From: Tenacibaculum mesophilum
GTDB taxonomy: Bacteria; Bacteroidota; Bacteroidia; Flavobacteriales; Flavobacteriaceae
Length of the DNA: 64,000 bases
Assembly: GCF_003867075.1 (NCBI RefSeq)
Contig: NZ_CP032544.1
Coordinates: forward strand, 1,656,001 to 1,720,000
Direction: 5' to 3'
Of the stretch, positions 45,163-54,366 are shown piece by piece (the stretch's first letter is position 1; each line of letters starts with the position of its first letter). The translations under genes were made by a program, and so were the position numbers. Under the pieces are notes generated by a model. The model was given only the letters and a program-made list of their open reading frames with translations, was not told where the DNA came from and did not search any database.

Positions 45163-46248
45163 TTATAGTCTAGTCGAAATATATTTTATTTCTTCTTCAG
45201 TCAAATAAGGGTTCATTGGTAAACTTAAAATTTCTTTTGAAACATGTTCAGAAATAGGAAAGTCACCTTCATTGTATCCTAAATATTCAAAACACTCCTG
45301 TAAATGTAATGGCATCGGGTAATGAACAGCTGTAGGAATTCCGTTTTCTTTTAACTTTACTTGTAACTCTTCCCTGTTTTTTACTCTAATAGAATATTGA
45401 GCCCATGCTGAAGTACAATTCTCTTCAACAAATGGTTTTATAACATCAAAGTTATCAATTGTTTTAGTATAATTACCTGCTACTTCTTGCCTTAATTTTA
45501 AATCTTTTCTATAATGTTTCATCTTTACATTTAAAACAGCTGCTTGAAGAGTATCTAATCTACCTCCTATTCCAATATGCTTATGATGATACCTTTTAGA
45601 TTGGCCATGTAGTCGTAATGACTTTATTTTTTCTGCCAACTTACTATCATTAGTAAATACAGCTCCTCCATCTCCAAAACACCCTAAAGGTTTTGCGGGA
45701 AAAAAAGAAGTTGTTGAAATATCTCCTAAATTACTATCTGTTTTACCATTATATGTTGAACCAAATGATTGAGCACCATCTATTATTACTTTTAAACCAT
45801 GTTTATCCGCTATCTTTTGAATAACGTCCATATTTGCTGGTTGTCCGTATAACGAAACAGGCATAATAGCCTTTGTTCTTGTGGTAATTGCTTCTTCTAT
45901 CTTTGAAGAATCAATATTATATGTTTTCTCATCAATATCAACAAACACTGGTTTGAAACCTAAAAAAGCAATTGTTTCAGCAGTTGCTACAAAAGTAAAA
46001 GGTGTTGTTATTATTTCTTCTCCTGGCTTAATATTTAAGCTCATCATTGCTAACAATAAAGCATCTGTTCCAGAAGAGCATGATATTGCATATTTAACCC
46101 CAGTAAACGCTTCCAAAGATTTTTCTAATTCAGAAACCTCTTCACCCATTATATAATTAGATTTATTCAATACCACCTGTATTGAAGTGTCTATTTCTTC
46201 TTTATATAATTGATACTGATATTGAAGTTTTGCAAAATCTATTTTCAT
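45163..46248 (-). CDS. wbpE: WbpE-like UDP-3-keto-GlcNAcA aminotransferase (DegT/DnrJ/EryC1/StrS family)
   Basis: A 361-residue PLP enzyme. The Schiff-base lysine is Lys186 in FFPAKPLGCFGDGG, with the conserved SCSSGTDALLLA cofactor loop and the IIDGAQSFG aspartate. In the Wbp pathway it transaminates the 3-keto sugar to give the 3-amino derivative. The neighbours WbpD- and WbpB-like, upstream in the same order as in P. aeruginosa, support this substrate. The family alone would also allow other sugar aminotransferase roles. Confidence 0.88.
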   Translation of the reverse strand: MKIDFAKLQYQYQLYKEEIDTSIQVVLNKSNYIMGEEVSELEKSLEAFTGVKYAISCSSGTDALLLAMMSLNIKPGEEIITTPFTFVATAETIAFLGFKPVFVDIDEKTYNIDSSKIEEAITTRTKAIMPVSLYGQPANMDVIQKIADKHGLKVIIDGAQSFGSTYNGKTDSNLGDISTTSFFPAKPLGCFGDGGAVFTNDSKLAEKIKSLRLHGQSKRYHHKHIGIGGRLDTLQAAVLNVKMKHYRKDLKLRQEVAGNYTKTIDNFDVIKPFVEENCTSAWAQYSIRVKNREELQVKLKENGIPTAVHYPMPLHLQECFEYLGYNEGDFPISEHVSKEILSLPMNPYLTEEEIKYISTRL

Positions 46249-46252
46249 TCTA

Positions 46253-46828
46253 CTACTTTTCTTCGATTAACTGATTATCTATAATTCTATATACACTATT
46301 ATCGAAAGTATCTATCGCTCTATTATCTTTATCAAACTTTAATGTATTTCCTGCTTTACTTACCCAACCTATTTGTTTACCTGGTACACCTACGATTAAA
46401 GCGTAAGGTTTTACATCTTTATTAACAACAGCCCCAGACCCCACTAAAGCATACTCACCGATTGTAACTCCACAAATAATTGTTGCGTTTGCGCCTATCG
46501 AACAACCTTTCTTTAATAATGTTTTTTTAAACTCTTCTCTTCTGATAATAAAACTTCTTGGATTAACTACATTGGTAAACACCATTGATGGTCCAAGAAA
46601 AACATCATCTTCTACTTCAACTCCTTCATAGATAGAGATATTGTTTTGTACTTTTACGCCATTACCTACCTTGACATTAGGGCCAATCACGCAATTTTGT
46701 CCGAAAGAACAATTCTCTCCTATTTTGCTTTTCGATAAAACATGACTAAAATGCCATATCTTAGTATTATCTCCTATACTAACATCTTTATCTATGAAAG
46801 AAGACTCATGTACAAAATATTTAGCCAT
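46253..46828 (-). CDS. wbpD: WbpD-like N-acetyltransferase (left-handed beta-helix)
   Basis: A 191-residue hexapeptide-repeat acetyltransferase. The repeats are visible from VSIGDNTKIWHFSHVLSK through NCSFGQNCVIGPNVKVG to CSIGANATIICGVTIGEYA. Ordering of the conserved asparagine/histidine loop (IWHFSHV) matches WbpD, which acetylates the 3-amino group of UDP-GlcNAc3NA. Length is essentially that of WbpD. It overlaps the WbpB-like gene by eight bases. Confidence 0.88.
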   Translation of the reverse strand: MAKYFVHESSFIDKDVSIGDNTKIWHFSHVLSKSKIGENCSFGQNCVIGPNVKVGNGVKVQNNISIYEGVEVEDDVFLGPSMVFTNVVNPRSFIIRREEFKKTLLKKGCSIGANATIICGVTIGEYALVGSGAVVNKDVKPYALIVGVPGKQIGWVSKAGNTLKFDKDNRAIDTFDNSVYRIIDNQLIEEK

Positions 46829-47786
46829 TTATAACTTTTTTACAAAATGGATGATACTCCCCTTTTAATCCTATTGGATCTAAGTTTCGAATTGTGGATA
46901 CTGTACTAATAGACCCATAAGCTTCATCTAAACCAAAACCGTTTCCTTTCAAGATTTCCTCATAACTACGAGTATGTAAATCAGTAAAACCTCCACTAAA
47001 CTCTATCTCTTCTCCGTCAACAGTTATTGATCGATAAGTACGTAAACCTTTCATTTTAACATCTTCTGGAATATAATCGTAGTTTACAGATAAAAACCAT
47101 CTTACATTTGCATTTTTAAGCCTAAAACTTCCTGCATTTGCATCTGCCTCTTTTAAATGAACCGTATTTTCTTGTACTTCACCAAAAATCCAACATAACA
47201 TATCATAAAAATGTACTCCGATATTAGATGCAATACCTCCAGATTTAGATTCGTCACCTTTCCATGAAACAAAATACCATTTTCCTCTAGAAGTTAAATA
47301 TGTTAAATCTATGTCATATACCTTGTTTGGGTTTAATTCCAACTCCTTAGTTACTTTTTCTTTTAAAGCTATTATTGAAGGGTGTAACCTTAATTGAAGT
47401 ATGTTATAAACTTTTTTACCCGATTCTTTTTCTATAATTTTTAATTGATCTATATTCCATGGATTCAATACAAGAGGTTTTTCAGAAATAGCATCTGCCC
47501 CATTTTTTAAGGCAAACCTGATATGAGAATCATGTAAATAATTAGGAGAACAAATTGAAATATAATCTATTCTTTTTCCTGTATTATCTCTATGCCATTT
47601 ATCAACAAACCTATCAAATCTTTCAAACTCGGTGAAAAAATTTGCCTCAGGAAAGTTACTATCCATAACCCCTATACCATCATAGGGATCTAACGCTGCT
47701 ATCAAATTATTTCCAGTTTCTTTAATCGCCTTCATGTGTCTTGGGGCAATATATCCTGAAGCCCCTATTAGTGCAAAATTTTTCAT
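46821..47786 (-). CDS. wbpB: WbpB-like UDP-GlcNAcA 3-dehydrogenase (Gfo/Idh/MocA family)
   Basis: A 321-residue NAD-dependent oxidoreductase. The Rossmann start NFALIGASGYIAPRHMKAI, the CSPNYLH segment, the catalytic lysine in SEKPLVL, and GGIASNIGVHFYDMLCWIFG are all typical of WbpB/WlbA. It oxidises the 3-hydroxyl of UDP-GlcNAc uronic acid in a cycle coupled to WbpE. The start codon is adjacent to the dehydrogenase gene stop, and the 3' end overlaps the WbpD-like gene. Confidence 0.9.
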   Translation of the reverse strand: MKNFALIGASGYIAPRHMKAIKETGNNLIAALDPYDGIGVMDSNFPEANFFTEFERFDRFVDKWHRDNTGKRIDYISICSPNYLHDSHIRFALKNGADAISEKPLVLNPWNIDQLKIIEKESGKKVYNILQLRLHPSIIALKEKVTKELELNPNKVYDIDLTYLTSRGKWYFVSWKGDESKSGGIASNIGVHFYDMLCWIFGEVQENTVHLKEADANAGSFRLKNANVRWFLSVNYDYIPEDVKMKGLRTYRSITVDGEEIEFSGGFTDLHTRSYEEILKGNGFGLDEAYGSISTVSTIRNLDPIGLKGEYHPFCKKVING

Positions 47787-49058
47787 TTATAATCTCCAAT
47801 TTGGATTTTTTACAATTCCTTTTATATCCATAATAACAGGTACATTTTTTGATATTTTCTTATAATCATTTTCAGTTAACTCTTTAAACTGTTTGTGAGC
47901 AACTGCTACAATTATAGAATCATATTTTTTTGTTGAATTAAAAGGGTTATCAATTACTCCGTGTTTATAACTACTATAATCTCCATTTGGATCTACCCAT
48001 GGATCATATACGTCAACATTACAGCCAAATGTCTTTAACTCTTCAATAATATCTACAACTTTTGTATTTCTCATATCTGGACAATCTTCTTTAAAAGTTA
48101 CTCCTAGAATTAGTACGTCTGATTTATTGATCTTTTTGTCATTAGCTATCATTACTTTTACCGTATTCTCGGCAATATATTTCCCCATTCCATTATTTAT
48201 CTGTCTAGCACCTAGTATAAGATTAGGTTTGTATCCTAACTCTTCAGCTTTAAAAGTTAAATAATAAGGATCAACACCTATACAATGCCCTCCAACAAGG
48301 CCTGGTGATAATTTAATAAAGTTCCATTTTGTTGCGGCCGCTTCTAAAACTTCATTTGTATCAATATCCATTGCATCAAAAATTAATGCTAATTCATTAA
48401 TTAAAGCTATGTTTACATCTCTTTGTGTATTTTCTATGACTTTACTTGCTTCGGCAACTTTAATACTTGATGCCTTATGAGTTCCAGCAACAATTATTGA
48501 TTTGTACAATTCATCAACTTCATTTGCGACCTCAGGTGTTGAACCAGAAGTTACTTTAAGAATTTTTGTTACTGTGTGTTCTTTATCTCCTGGGTTAATT
48601 CTCTCAGGGCTATAACCGCAGAAGAAATCTTTATTAAATTTTAATTTTGAATTCTTTTCTAACTCAGGAACACATACCTCTTCTGTCACTCCAGGATATA
48701 CTGTGGATTCGTAGATAACAATGTCTCCCTTTTTTAAAACACTAGCTACTAATTTAGAAGAATCTATCAAAGGGGTTAAGTTAGGGCGATTGTTAGTATC
48801 TATGGGCGTAGGAACCGTTACTATAAAAACTGTACAATCTTCAGCCTCCTTTAAATCCGCTGTATATTTTATATAACTTTTAACATCATCTAACTGATTT
48901 TTTTCTATTTCCTGGGTTCTGTCATAACCTGTATTTAATTCTTCTATCCTCCTATCATTAATATCAAAACCAACAACACTATATTTCTTTGCTGCAAATG
49001 CATGCGCTAAAGGTAATCCTACATAACCAAGCCCAACTATACATATTTTTCTACTCAT
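47787..49058 (-). CDS. UDP-N-acetylhexosamine 6-dehydrogenase, TviB/WbpO type
   Basis: A 423-residue UDP-sugar dehydrogenase that oxidises C6 of UDP-GlcNAc (or GalNAc) to the uronic acid in two NAD-dependent steps. Seen: GLGYVGLPLAHAFA, VTVPTPID, YESTVYPGVTEE, YSPERINPGDKEH, and the catalytic cysteine in GLVGGHCIGVDPYYL. The last motif and the PTPID block place it in the TviB/WbpO branch. In this locus it would supply UDP-GlcNAcA to the WbpB-like enzyme, the role WbpA plays in P. aeruginosa. It is distinct from Ugd at 54367-55713. Confidence 0.9.
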   Translation of the reverse strand: MSRKICIVGLGYVGLPLAHAFAAKKYSVVGFDINDRRIEELNTGYDRTQEIEKNQLDDVKSYIKYTADLKEAEDCTVFIVTVPTPIDTNNRPNLTPLIDSSKLVASVLKKGDIVIYESTVYPGVTEEVCVPELEKNSKLKFNKDFFCGYSPERINPGDKEHTVTKILKVTSGSTPEVANEVDELYKSIIVAGTHKASSIKVAEASKVIENTQRDVNIALINELALIFDAMDIDTNEVLEAAATKWNFIKLSPGLVGGHCIGVDPYYLTFKAEELGYKPNLILGARQINNGMGKYIAENTVKVMIANDKKINKSDVLILGVTFKEDCPDMRNTKVVDIIEELKTFGCNVDVYDPWVDPNGDYSSYKHGVIDNPFNSTKKYDSIIVAVAHKQFKELTENDYKKISKNVPVIMDIKGIVKNPNWRL

Positions 49059-49082
49059 TTTTAATTATTTATAAGTTCTACA

Positions 49083-50198
49083 CTAGCTTTTTTCAAAACT
49101 TACACTTTTCAATCTATATTTAAGGGAATTAAAAAAAACTTTTATAAAAAGAGTCAACACCCCCATAATGAAACCTATAAAAGTCCATATAACTATTATG
49201 AAAAGCCTTTTTGGTTTTGATTTTATTACAGGTACGCTTACTGGTTCTATCACTGTAAAAACAGGAGTATCTTCTTTCAACTTAATTTTTTGAGTCTCTA
49301 GTTGTTTTGCTAATTCAGAATATACTTCGTATGCTAGGTTATAATCCGATTGTAATCTTTCTAAACGTGATTGAGAACGGGATAGTATCAAACCTTGATT
49401 TTTATCTCTAAAACTAGCCAATATAGATTGTTTCCTTACAAAGTCTTTCTTAACTTCCTTGTATCGCTCTTCTATAAACTTATATTGTTCTCTAGCTTTT
49501 TGTATTTTGAACTCTGTTATAGCCTTTTGTAAAAGTTCTTGAGTTTTTTTTGTCATTTGTGCTGCTGGTAATGCTTCAGGCATTGAGAATGATATTTTAA
49601 CAAAACCTTCTTTATCATTAACATCTAAAACAAATTGACTTTGTAATAAATCAAATAGTTTTTTTTCCTCTATTGACATTACATATATAGAATCTTGTAC
49701 CTCGCTCTGCTGCGGCAATGTACTTCTTCCCTTTTTAAATAAACCTAGTATTTTCCCTGGTAATCCAACAGTGTATTCCTTAATAGCAGATAATAAATTA
49801 AATTTTTGATAATCTGTGTAATATTCTTTATAGGTAATTTCTTTTTCCAGACTAGAAAAATTCAAAGGCGCCTCTAAAAGTGCTTTTTGAAAAGGAATAC
49901 TTTGAACCACTTTAGGGTATAGACTAGGTGGAATACCTTCCGAACTACCACCTCCTAAATTAATTCCTGCAATTGCTGCCAATCCACCTAAACTACCTCC
50001 TACTTTGTTATTCGAGCTCTGTGGTAACACAATTGTTGTCGCCGTATATTCTTTACCTGAAAAAACGGCTATAAACAAACCTATTAGTACAAAAACTATA
50101 AGAAATTTGACAACCGTTCTTCGTCCTTCCCAGATAGTTTTAAATATATCTAATAAATCTATTTCATCATTAGAAGTATATTTAGTTTTACTTTCCAT
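49083..50198 (-). CDS. wzz: Wzz-type polysaccharide chain-length determinant (no kinase domain)
   Basis: A 371-residue polysaccharide co-polymerase. It has a cytoplasmic N-terminus (EIDLLDIFKTIWEGRRTVV), a first membrane helix (about 31-48), a periplasmic domain with a glycine-rich segment (GGSLGGLAAIAGINLGG) and a long coiled coil (about 225-305), and a second membrane helix near 330-352. There is no C-terminal ATPase/tyrosine kinase domain, so it is not a Wzc-type protein. It sets polymer length and works beside the export protein encoded immediately upstream. Confidence 0.88.
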   Translation of the reverse strand: MESKTKYTSNDEIDLLDIFKTIWEGRRTVVKFLIVFVLIGLFIAVFSGKEYTATTIVLPQSSNNKVGGSLGGLAAIAGINLGGGSSEGIPPSLYPKVVQSIPFQKALLEAPLNFSSLEKEITYKEYYTDYQKFNLLSAIKEYTVGLPGKILGLFKKGRSTLPQQSEVQDSIYVMSIEEKKLFDLLQSQFVLDVNDKEGFVKISFSMPEALPAAQMTKKTQELLQKAITEFKIQKAREQYKFIEERYKEVKKDFVRKQSILASFRDKNQGLILSRSQSRLERLQSDYNLAYEVYSELAKQLETQKIKLKEDTPVFTVIEPVSVPVIKSKPKRLFIIVIWTFIGFIMGVLTLFIKVFFNSLKYRLKSVSFEKS

Positions 50199-50210
50199 AG
50201 TTTACTATAG

Positions 50211-52655
50211 TTATTTCTCCGTTAATGTTTTTACCAATACTCCTAATGTTGCTAACCCTGTAGTTATAGCTATTACTTGTTGGGTTGTAACTTTATTTGT
50301 TACCTCAGGTTTTTTAGGTACTAAAATAACTGCACCTGGTTTTACATCTGGATATGATTTAAAGAACAAAAACTTTTTTGTTGTTCTAATATCTCCGTTT
50401 GCATACACTATATATGCTCTACTCTTTTTCGCATTTTCAGAAAAACCTCCAGAGTTTTCTATATAATGTTTAAATGATTTCCCTTTTTCATATCTCACCA
50501 ATGATGGTGACAACACCTCTCCTTCAACCTTCACCGTTTGTCTTTCAGAAGGGATAAATAACTCGTCTCCTTCTTCTAAAATTATATCATACTTTGATTT
50601 TTTCCCTCCTGAGGCTAATATTTTTTGTAACTCTATTCCTATTTTAAAATCTTTTTTCTTCTGTATACGTTCTTCAACATTGCTAGCTAACGAATCTCTT
50701 TGTGCAAAATCAGCTATAAAAACTGACTGTTTTTCATCTTCCTCTTCGTTATTTTTTCTAGTTAAAAAAGCTCCTTCTACATAAGCATACTTTGTTAAAC
50801 CTCCAGCTTGTTCTATTAAATCAGAAATTCTTTGGTTTTTTTGACCAATTGAATACTCTCCTTCAAAATTAACTTCACCAGTAATAGTTACTCTTTTTTG
50901 TTCTGTATACCCTTTTAAGTATCTTACAGAAACAATATCAAACGGTTTTAGCACAAAATTATCTAAATGATCAGTACCTAGATTTTTACTTGCACTTAAA
51001 TCAAAATTTTCACTAACCGTTTCAAAACTTCCATCTTTCAGTCTTCTAGATACATCAATCATACTTGCATCCGCCCCATCTTTCAATCCTCCCGCCAATA
51101 CTATTAAATCCTCAACACGCATTCCTTTCATATAGTCAAACTCTCCTTCTTTATTCACTGCTCCATTAATAGTAATAAACTCTTTTTCTTTCAACTCCTC
51201 TTTCGTAAAAATGTAAATACTATCACTTTCCTTTAAGAGTATATGTTCTTTATTTTCCATTGCCTTTCTTGGAGAGAAAGATAGCGTTTCCTTATTACTC
51301 TTATCATGTGTTCTTACAATAATACCTCTATCTAAAAAGGCTTCTTTGGTTACCCCTTCAGCTTTTAGCAACAAGTTAGAAGCAGTCATTCCTTCTTTAT
51401 ATTCGTAGTTACCAGGCTGAAAAACAGCCCCACCAATACTAACTCTATTCAAAAACTCGTCTACTATTTCATTTACTTTGATATAATCTCCGTCTTTTAT
51501 TTTAACTAAATCAAAATTATCTTTTGAAACCTCTACAATCTCTTTTTGAACCCCTTTAATTCTCTCTATAACAACTTTTTGTTTATATGCATTTGAAGTG
51601 AAACCACTACAATAATTTAATAAGTCTTTTACACTTTCTTCAGTTTTCATCTCAAAAATACCTGGTCTTTTAACGGCCCCTTCAATAGTAATTTTACTTT
51701 CATAAGGTTTTACTATTATAACATCTTGATCTTGAACCGTTATGTTTCCTTCTTCTGAACCATTTACTAAAAACTGATAAAAATCAAAATCAGCTTCCTT
51801 CACTCCTCTCCTAAAAAGCTGGATCCTTCTGAAAGTACCATTCTTTGTTGGCCCTCCTGCTGCATATAAAGCATTTAATACTGTGGATAAAGCACTAATT
51901 GAATATGACCCTGGGACCTTCACTTCTCCTACAATATTCACTTGAACATTTCTTACTTCTTTTATAGAAACAGCTATATTTACTTTATTATAACTACCAG
52001 AAGAAGCTCCTATTCCTGCATAGATTCTTTTTAGGTAGTTTTTTATTTTAGATTTTGCAGCACTAACTGGTAATCCTATTAATTGAATATAACCAACACC
52101 TTCTACATTTATTGCTCCTTGTTTGTTTACTTTTTTCTCATAATTTACCTCTGCAGCACCCCAAAGATCAATTGAAACTACATCTCCCGCTCCTATTATA
52201 TAATTCTCTGGTGTAGCTATATTTAAATTTGGTGTAAACGAAATATTAGGATTATTAAAAAAGTCATATCCGAAGAGTTCTTCTTTTTTTTCTTCCTTTT
52301 TTTCTTCTTCTCCTGTTAACCCAAAAAGAAGTTGAGTACTATCTACTTCTTCTTGTAGTTCTTCTTCATTTTCCTCTTTTTTATTTAATGGTTTACTTTT
52401 AAGCGTCTCTATTCTTGCTCTAAGCTTTTGAGCTTGTAATTCGGACATTCCTCTTGTTTTTGCTATTGCTAAAGCCTGATCTAGAGTATATCCTTCTTCT
52501 TTTATTTTTTCCCAGTACTTAGCTACTTGTTCATCAGATAAATCATCAATTTGTATTTGACTGATTTGATTTTGAATTTCTTGAGCTTTCATTTCAGTAT
52601 TAGCTAATACCAAAAAAGCAACAAAAACCACCTGTAATAAAACCTTAATCTTCAA
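50211..52655 (-). CDS. wza: Outer-membrane polysaccharide export protein with six SLBB repeats (Wza family)
   Basis: An 814-residue exported protein with a signal peptide (cleavage near residue 24, MKAQ) and no lipobox. A helical, acidic region (about 25-130) precedes the poly-export domain (about 150-235, DVVSIDLWG). Six SLBB domains then follow, each opening with a strand such as VNIVGEVKVPGSY, ITIEGAVKRPG, VSIGGAVFQPGNY, ITINGAVNKEG, VTITGEVNFEG or VKVEGEVLSPS. A C-terminal hydrophobic helix ends the protein. It would form the ring-shaped export conduit for the polymer. It is probably the first gene of the locus, given a 230-base leader. Confidence 0.9.
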   Translation of the reverse strand: MKIKVLLQVVFVAFLVLANTEMKAQEIQNQISQIQIDDLSDEQVAKYWEKIKEEGYTLDQALAIAKTRGMSELQAQKLRARIETLKSKPLNKKEENEEELQEEVDSTQLLFGLTGEEEKKEEKKEELFGYDFFNNPNISFTPNLNIATPENYIIGAGDVVSIDLWGAAEVNYEKKVNKQGAINVEGVGYIQLIGLPVSAAKSKIKNYLKRIYAGIGASSGSYNKVNIAVSIKEVRNVQVNIVGEVKVPGSYSISALSTVLNALYAAGGPTKNGTFRRIQLFRRGVKEADFDFYQFLVNGSEEGNITVQDQDVIIVKPYESKITIEGAVKRPGIFEMKTEESVKDLLNYCSGFTSNAYKQKVVIERIKGVQKEIVEVSKDNFDLVKIKDGDYIKVNEIVDEFLNRVSIGGAVFQPGNYEYKEGMTASNLLLKAEGVTKEAFLDRGIIVRTHDKSNKETLSFSPRKAMENKEHILLKESDSIYIFTKEELKEKEFITINGAVNKEGEFDYMKGMRVEDLIVLAGGLKDGADASMIDVSRRLKDGSFETVSENFDLSASKNLGTDHLDNFVLKPFDIVSVRYLKGYTEQKRVTITGEVNFEGEYSIGQKNQRISDLIEQAGGLTKYAYVEGAFLTRKNNEEEDEKQSVFIADFAQRDSLASNVEERIQKKKDFKIGIELQKILASGGKKSKYDIILEEGDELFIPSERQTVKVEGEVLSPSLVRYEKGKSFKHYIENSGGFSENAKKSRAYIVYANGDIRTTKKFLFFKSYPDVKPGAVILVPKKPEVTNKVTTQQVIAITTGLATLGVLVKTLTEK

Positions 52656-52856
52656 TGTTCTTTTTTTTACAATTAATATTTTTTACTTCCAACTACTAGT
52701 TAACCTTCTATCCTTTACATTTACTTCTCTACCCATTATCACTTACACTCCTAAAGACCCCTTATCTAAGCTTCTTTACCTAGCCAATAGTAACTGTACA
52801 TTTTTCAAGTTCACAAAACTACGAAAAATTGCATGAACAAAAGACTACAAAACAAA

Positions 52857-52884
52857 AAAGTCTCACCTAAAAAGATGAGACTTT
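52857..52884 (-). terminator. Terminator after the tRNA-Val pair
   Basis: The 9-bp arms AAAGTCTCA and TGAGACTTT pair across a 10-base loop; on the minus strand a T run follows. It lies immediately downstream of the second tRNA-Val in transcription order. Confidence 0.78.
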
Positions 52885-52887
52885 CAG

Positions 52888-52962
52888 TGGGCGCGAAGGG
52901 ATTCGAACCCCTGACCCCTTGGGTGTAAACCAAGTGCTCTGAACCAACTGAGCTACGCGCCC
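52888..52962 (-). tRNA. tRNA-Val (anticodon TAC), copy 1
   Basis: A 75-base cloverleaf on the minus strand. The acceptor arms GGGCGCG and CGCGCCC pair perfectly with discriminator A. The anticodon loop TTTACAC gives anticodon TAC. The T arm GGTTCGAATCC is canonical. CCA is not encoded. Identical in sequence to the copy at 52991-53065. Confidence 0.95.
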
Positions 52963-52990
52963 GTTTGCAATTAAACTTTTGTAAGAGTTG

Positions 52991-53065
52991 TGGGCGCGAA
53001 GGGATTCGAACCCCTGACCCCTTGGGTGTAAACCAAGTGCTCTGAACCAACTGAGCTACGCGCCC
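52991..53065 (-). tRNA. tRNA-Val (anticodon TAC), copy 2
   Basis: Identical over all 75 bases to the copy at 52888-52962, with a 28-base spacer between them. Both are on the minus strand and would be processed from one transcript ended by the hairpin at 52857-52884. Confidence 0.95.
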
Positions 53066-53135
53066 TTACTTGTTAATTGCGGGTGCAAATATATAACAGT
53101 TTTAGAGATTAACAATATTTTTTTTACATTTTTTT

Positions 53136-54344
53136 CTATAAAATTTCTGCCACTACAAATGTACTTCCTCCAACATAGATTACATCTTCTTTAGAGGCAT
53201 TTACTCTTGCTTTCTCAAGTGACTGACTCACAGAGCAAAACACCTCTCCCATCAATCCAAACTCACTTGCTTCCTCTTTTAATTTATCTACTGGCAACCC
53301 GCGAGGAATATTTGGTTTACAGAAATAATATTTTGCTTTTTCAGGAAACATTGGTAAAATTTCACTCAAATCCTTGTCTGAAACAACACCTAAAACAATA
53401 TGTAATTGCTTATAATTTTCTTTTTTTAATTGTTCCAATGTATAAAACAATCCTTCTTTATTATGTGCTGTATCACAAATCACTTTTGGTTTTTCTTGCA
53501 ACACCTGCCAACGTCCTTTTAAGTTGGTGTTTTTTACCACATTTAACAATCCGTTTTTAATATTTTCTTCAGAAACTTCAAATTCTTTTAATTGCTGAAT
53601 CGTAGTTATCGCCGTCGTTACATTGTGTTTTTGGTATTCACCTAATAAATCAGTCGTATAATTTTGCTTTTTATCAGATGCAAAAACAATTGAGGTATTA
53701 CATTCTTTCGCTTTAGTAATAAAAACTTTTTCTGTTTCTTTTTGACGTTCACCTATAACAACTGGAATATTTTTTTTAATTATTCCTGCTTTTTCAAATG
53801 CTATTTCGGGTAATGTTTCTCCTAAAAACTGAGTATGATCCAGTCCTATATTGGTTATTACCGAAACTTCTGGCATAATAATATTTGTCGAATCTAACCT
53901 TCCTCCCAAACCTACTTCAATAACCGCAATATCTACTTTTTGATTCGCAAATTCTTCAAATGCCATTCCTACCGTCATTTCAAAAAAAGATAACCCTTGT
54001 TTTTCTAAAAAGACTTTATTCTTTTCTATAAACTTAACCACAGAATCTCTTGAAATTTCTTTTCCATTGATTCGAATTCGTTCAGTAAAGTTTTTTAAAT
54101 GAGGTGAAGTATACAATCCTACTTTATAACCTGCTTCTTGTAATATAGAAGCTACCATGTGACTAGTAGATCCCTTGCCATTCGTTCCTCCTACATGAAT
54201 GGTTTTAAACTTTTCTTGTGGATTATCTAACTCATCACACAATGCTATGATATTAGTTAAATCTTTTTTTAATGCTGTTTGTCCCTGACGTTGATACATT
54301 GGTAACTGAGCAAACATCCAATCTAATACTTGTTGATAAGTCAT
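53136..54344 (-). CDS. folC: Folylpolyglutamate synthase / dihydrofolate synthase
   Basis: A 402-residue Mur-ligase-fold enzyme that adds glutamate to dihydropteroate and folates. Motifs: the P-loop HVGGTNGKGST, TSPHLKNFTERIRINGKEI, VGLGGRLDSTNII, ITNIGLDHTQFLG, and CDTAHNKEG. Length is typical of the bacterial bifunctional FolC. With folP at 5815-6636 it is the second folate gene in the window. It is separate from the polysaccharide locus and lies upstream of the tRNA-Val pair in transcription order. Confidence 0.94.
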   Translation of the reverse strand: MTYQQVLDWMFAQLPMYQRQGQTALKKDLTNIIALCDELDNPQEKFKTIHVGGTNGKGSTSHMVASILQEAGYKVGLYTSPHLKNFTERIRINGKEISRDSVVKFIEKNKVFLEKQGLSFFEMTVGMAFEEFANQKVDIAVIEVGLGGRLDSTNIIMPEVSVITNIGLDHTQFLGETLPEIAFEKAGIIKKNIPVVIGERQKETEKVFITKAKECNTSIVFASDKKQNYTTDLLGEYQKHNVTTAITTIQQLKEFEVSEENIKNGLLNVVKNTNLKGRWQVLQEKPKVICDTAHNKEGLFYTLEQLKKENYKQLHIVLGVVSDKDLSEILPMFPEKAKYYFCKPNIPRGLPVDKLKEEASEFGLMGEVFCSVSQSLEKARVNASKEDVIYVGGSTFVVAEIL

Positions 54345-54366
54345 TTAATAAAAAAATAAATTATAT

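Noticed and set aside
52811..53050. A 79-codon minus-strand open frame across the tRNA-Val pair
   Set aside because: It is simply the translation of the two tRNA genes and their spacer; the repeated peptide follows from the duplicated tRNA sequence.
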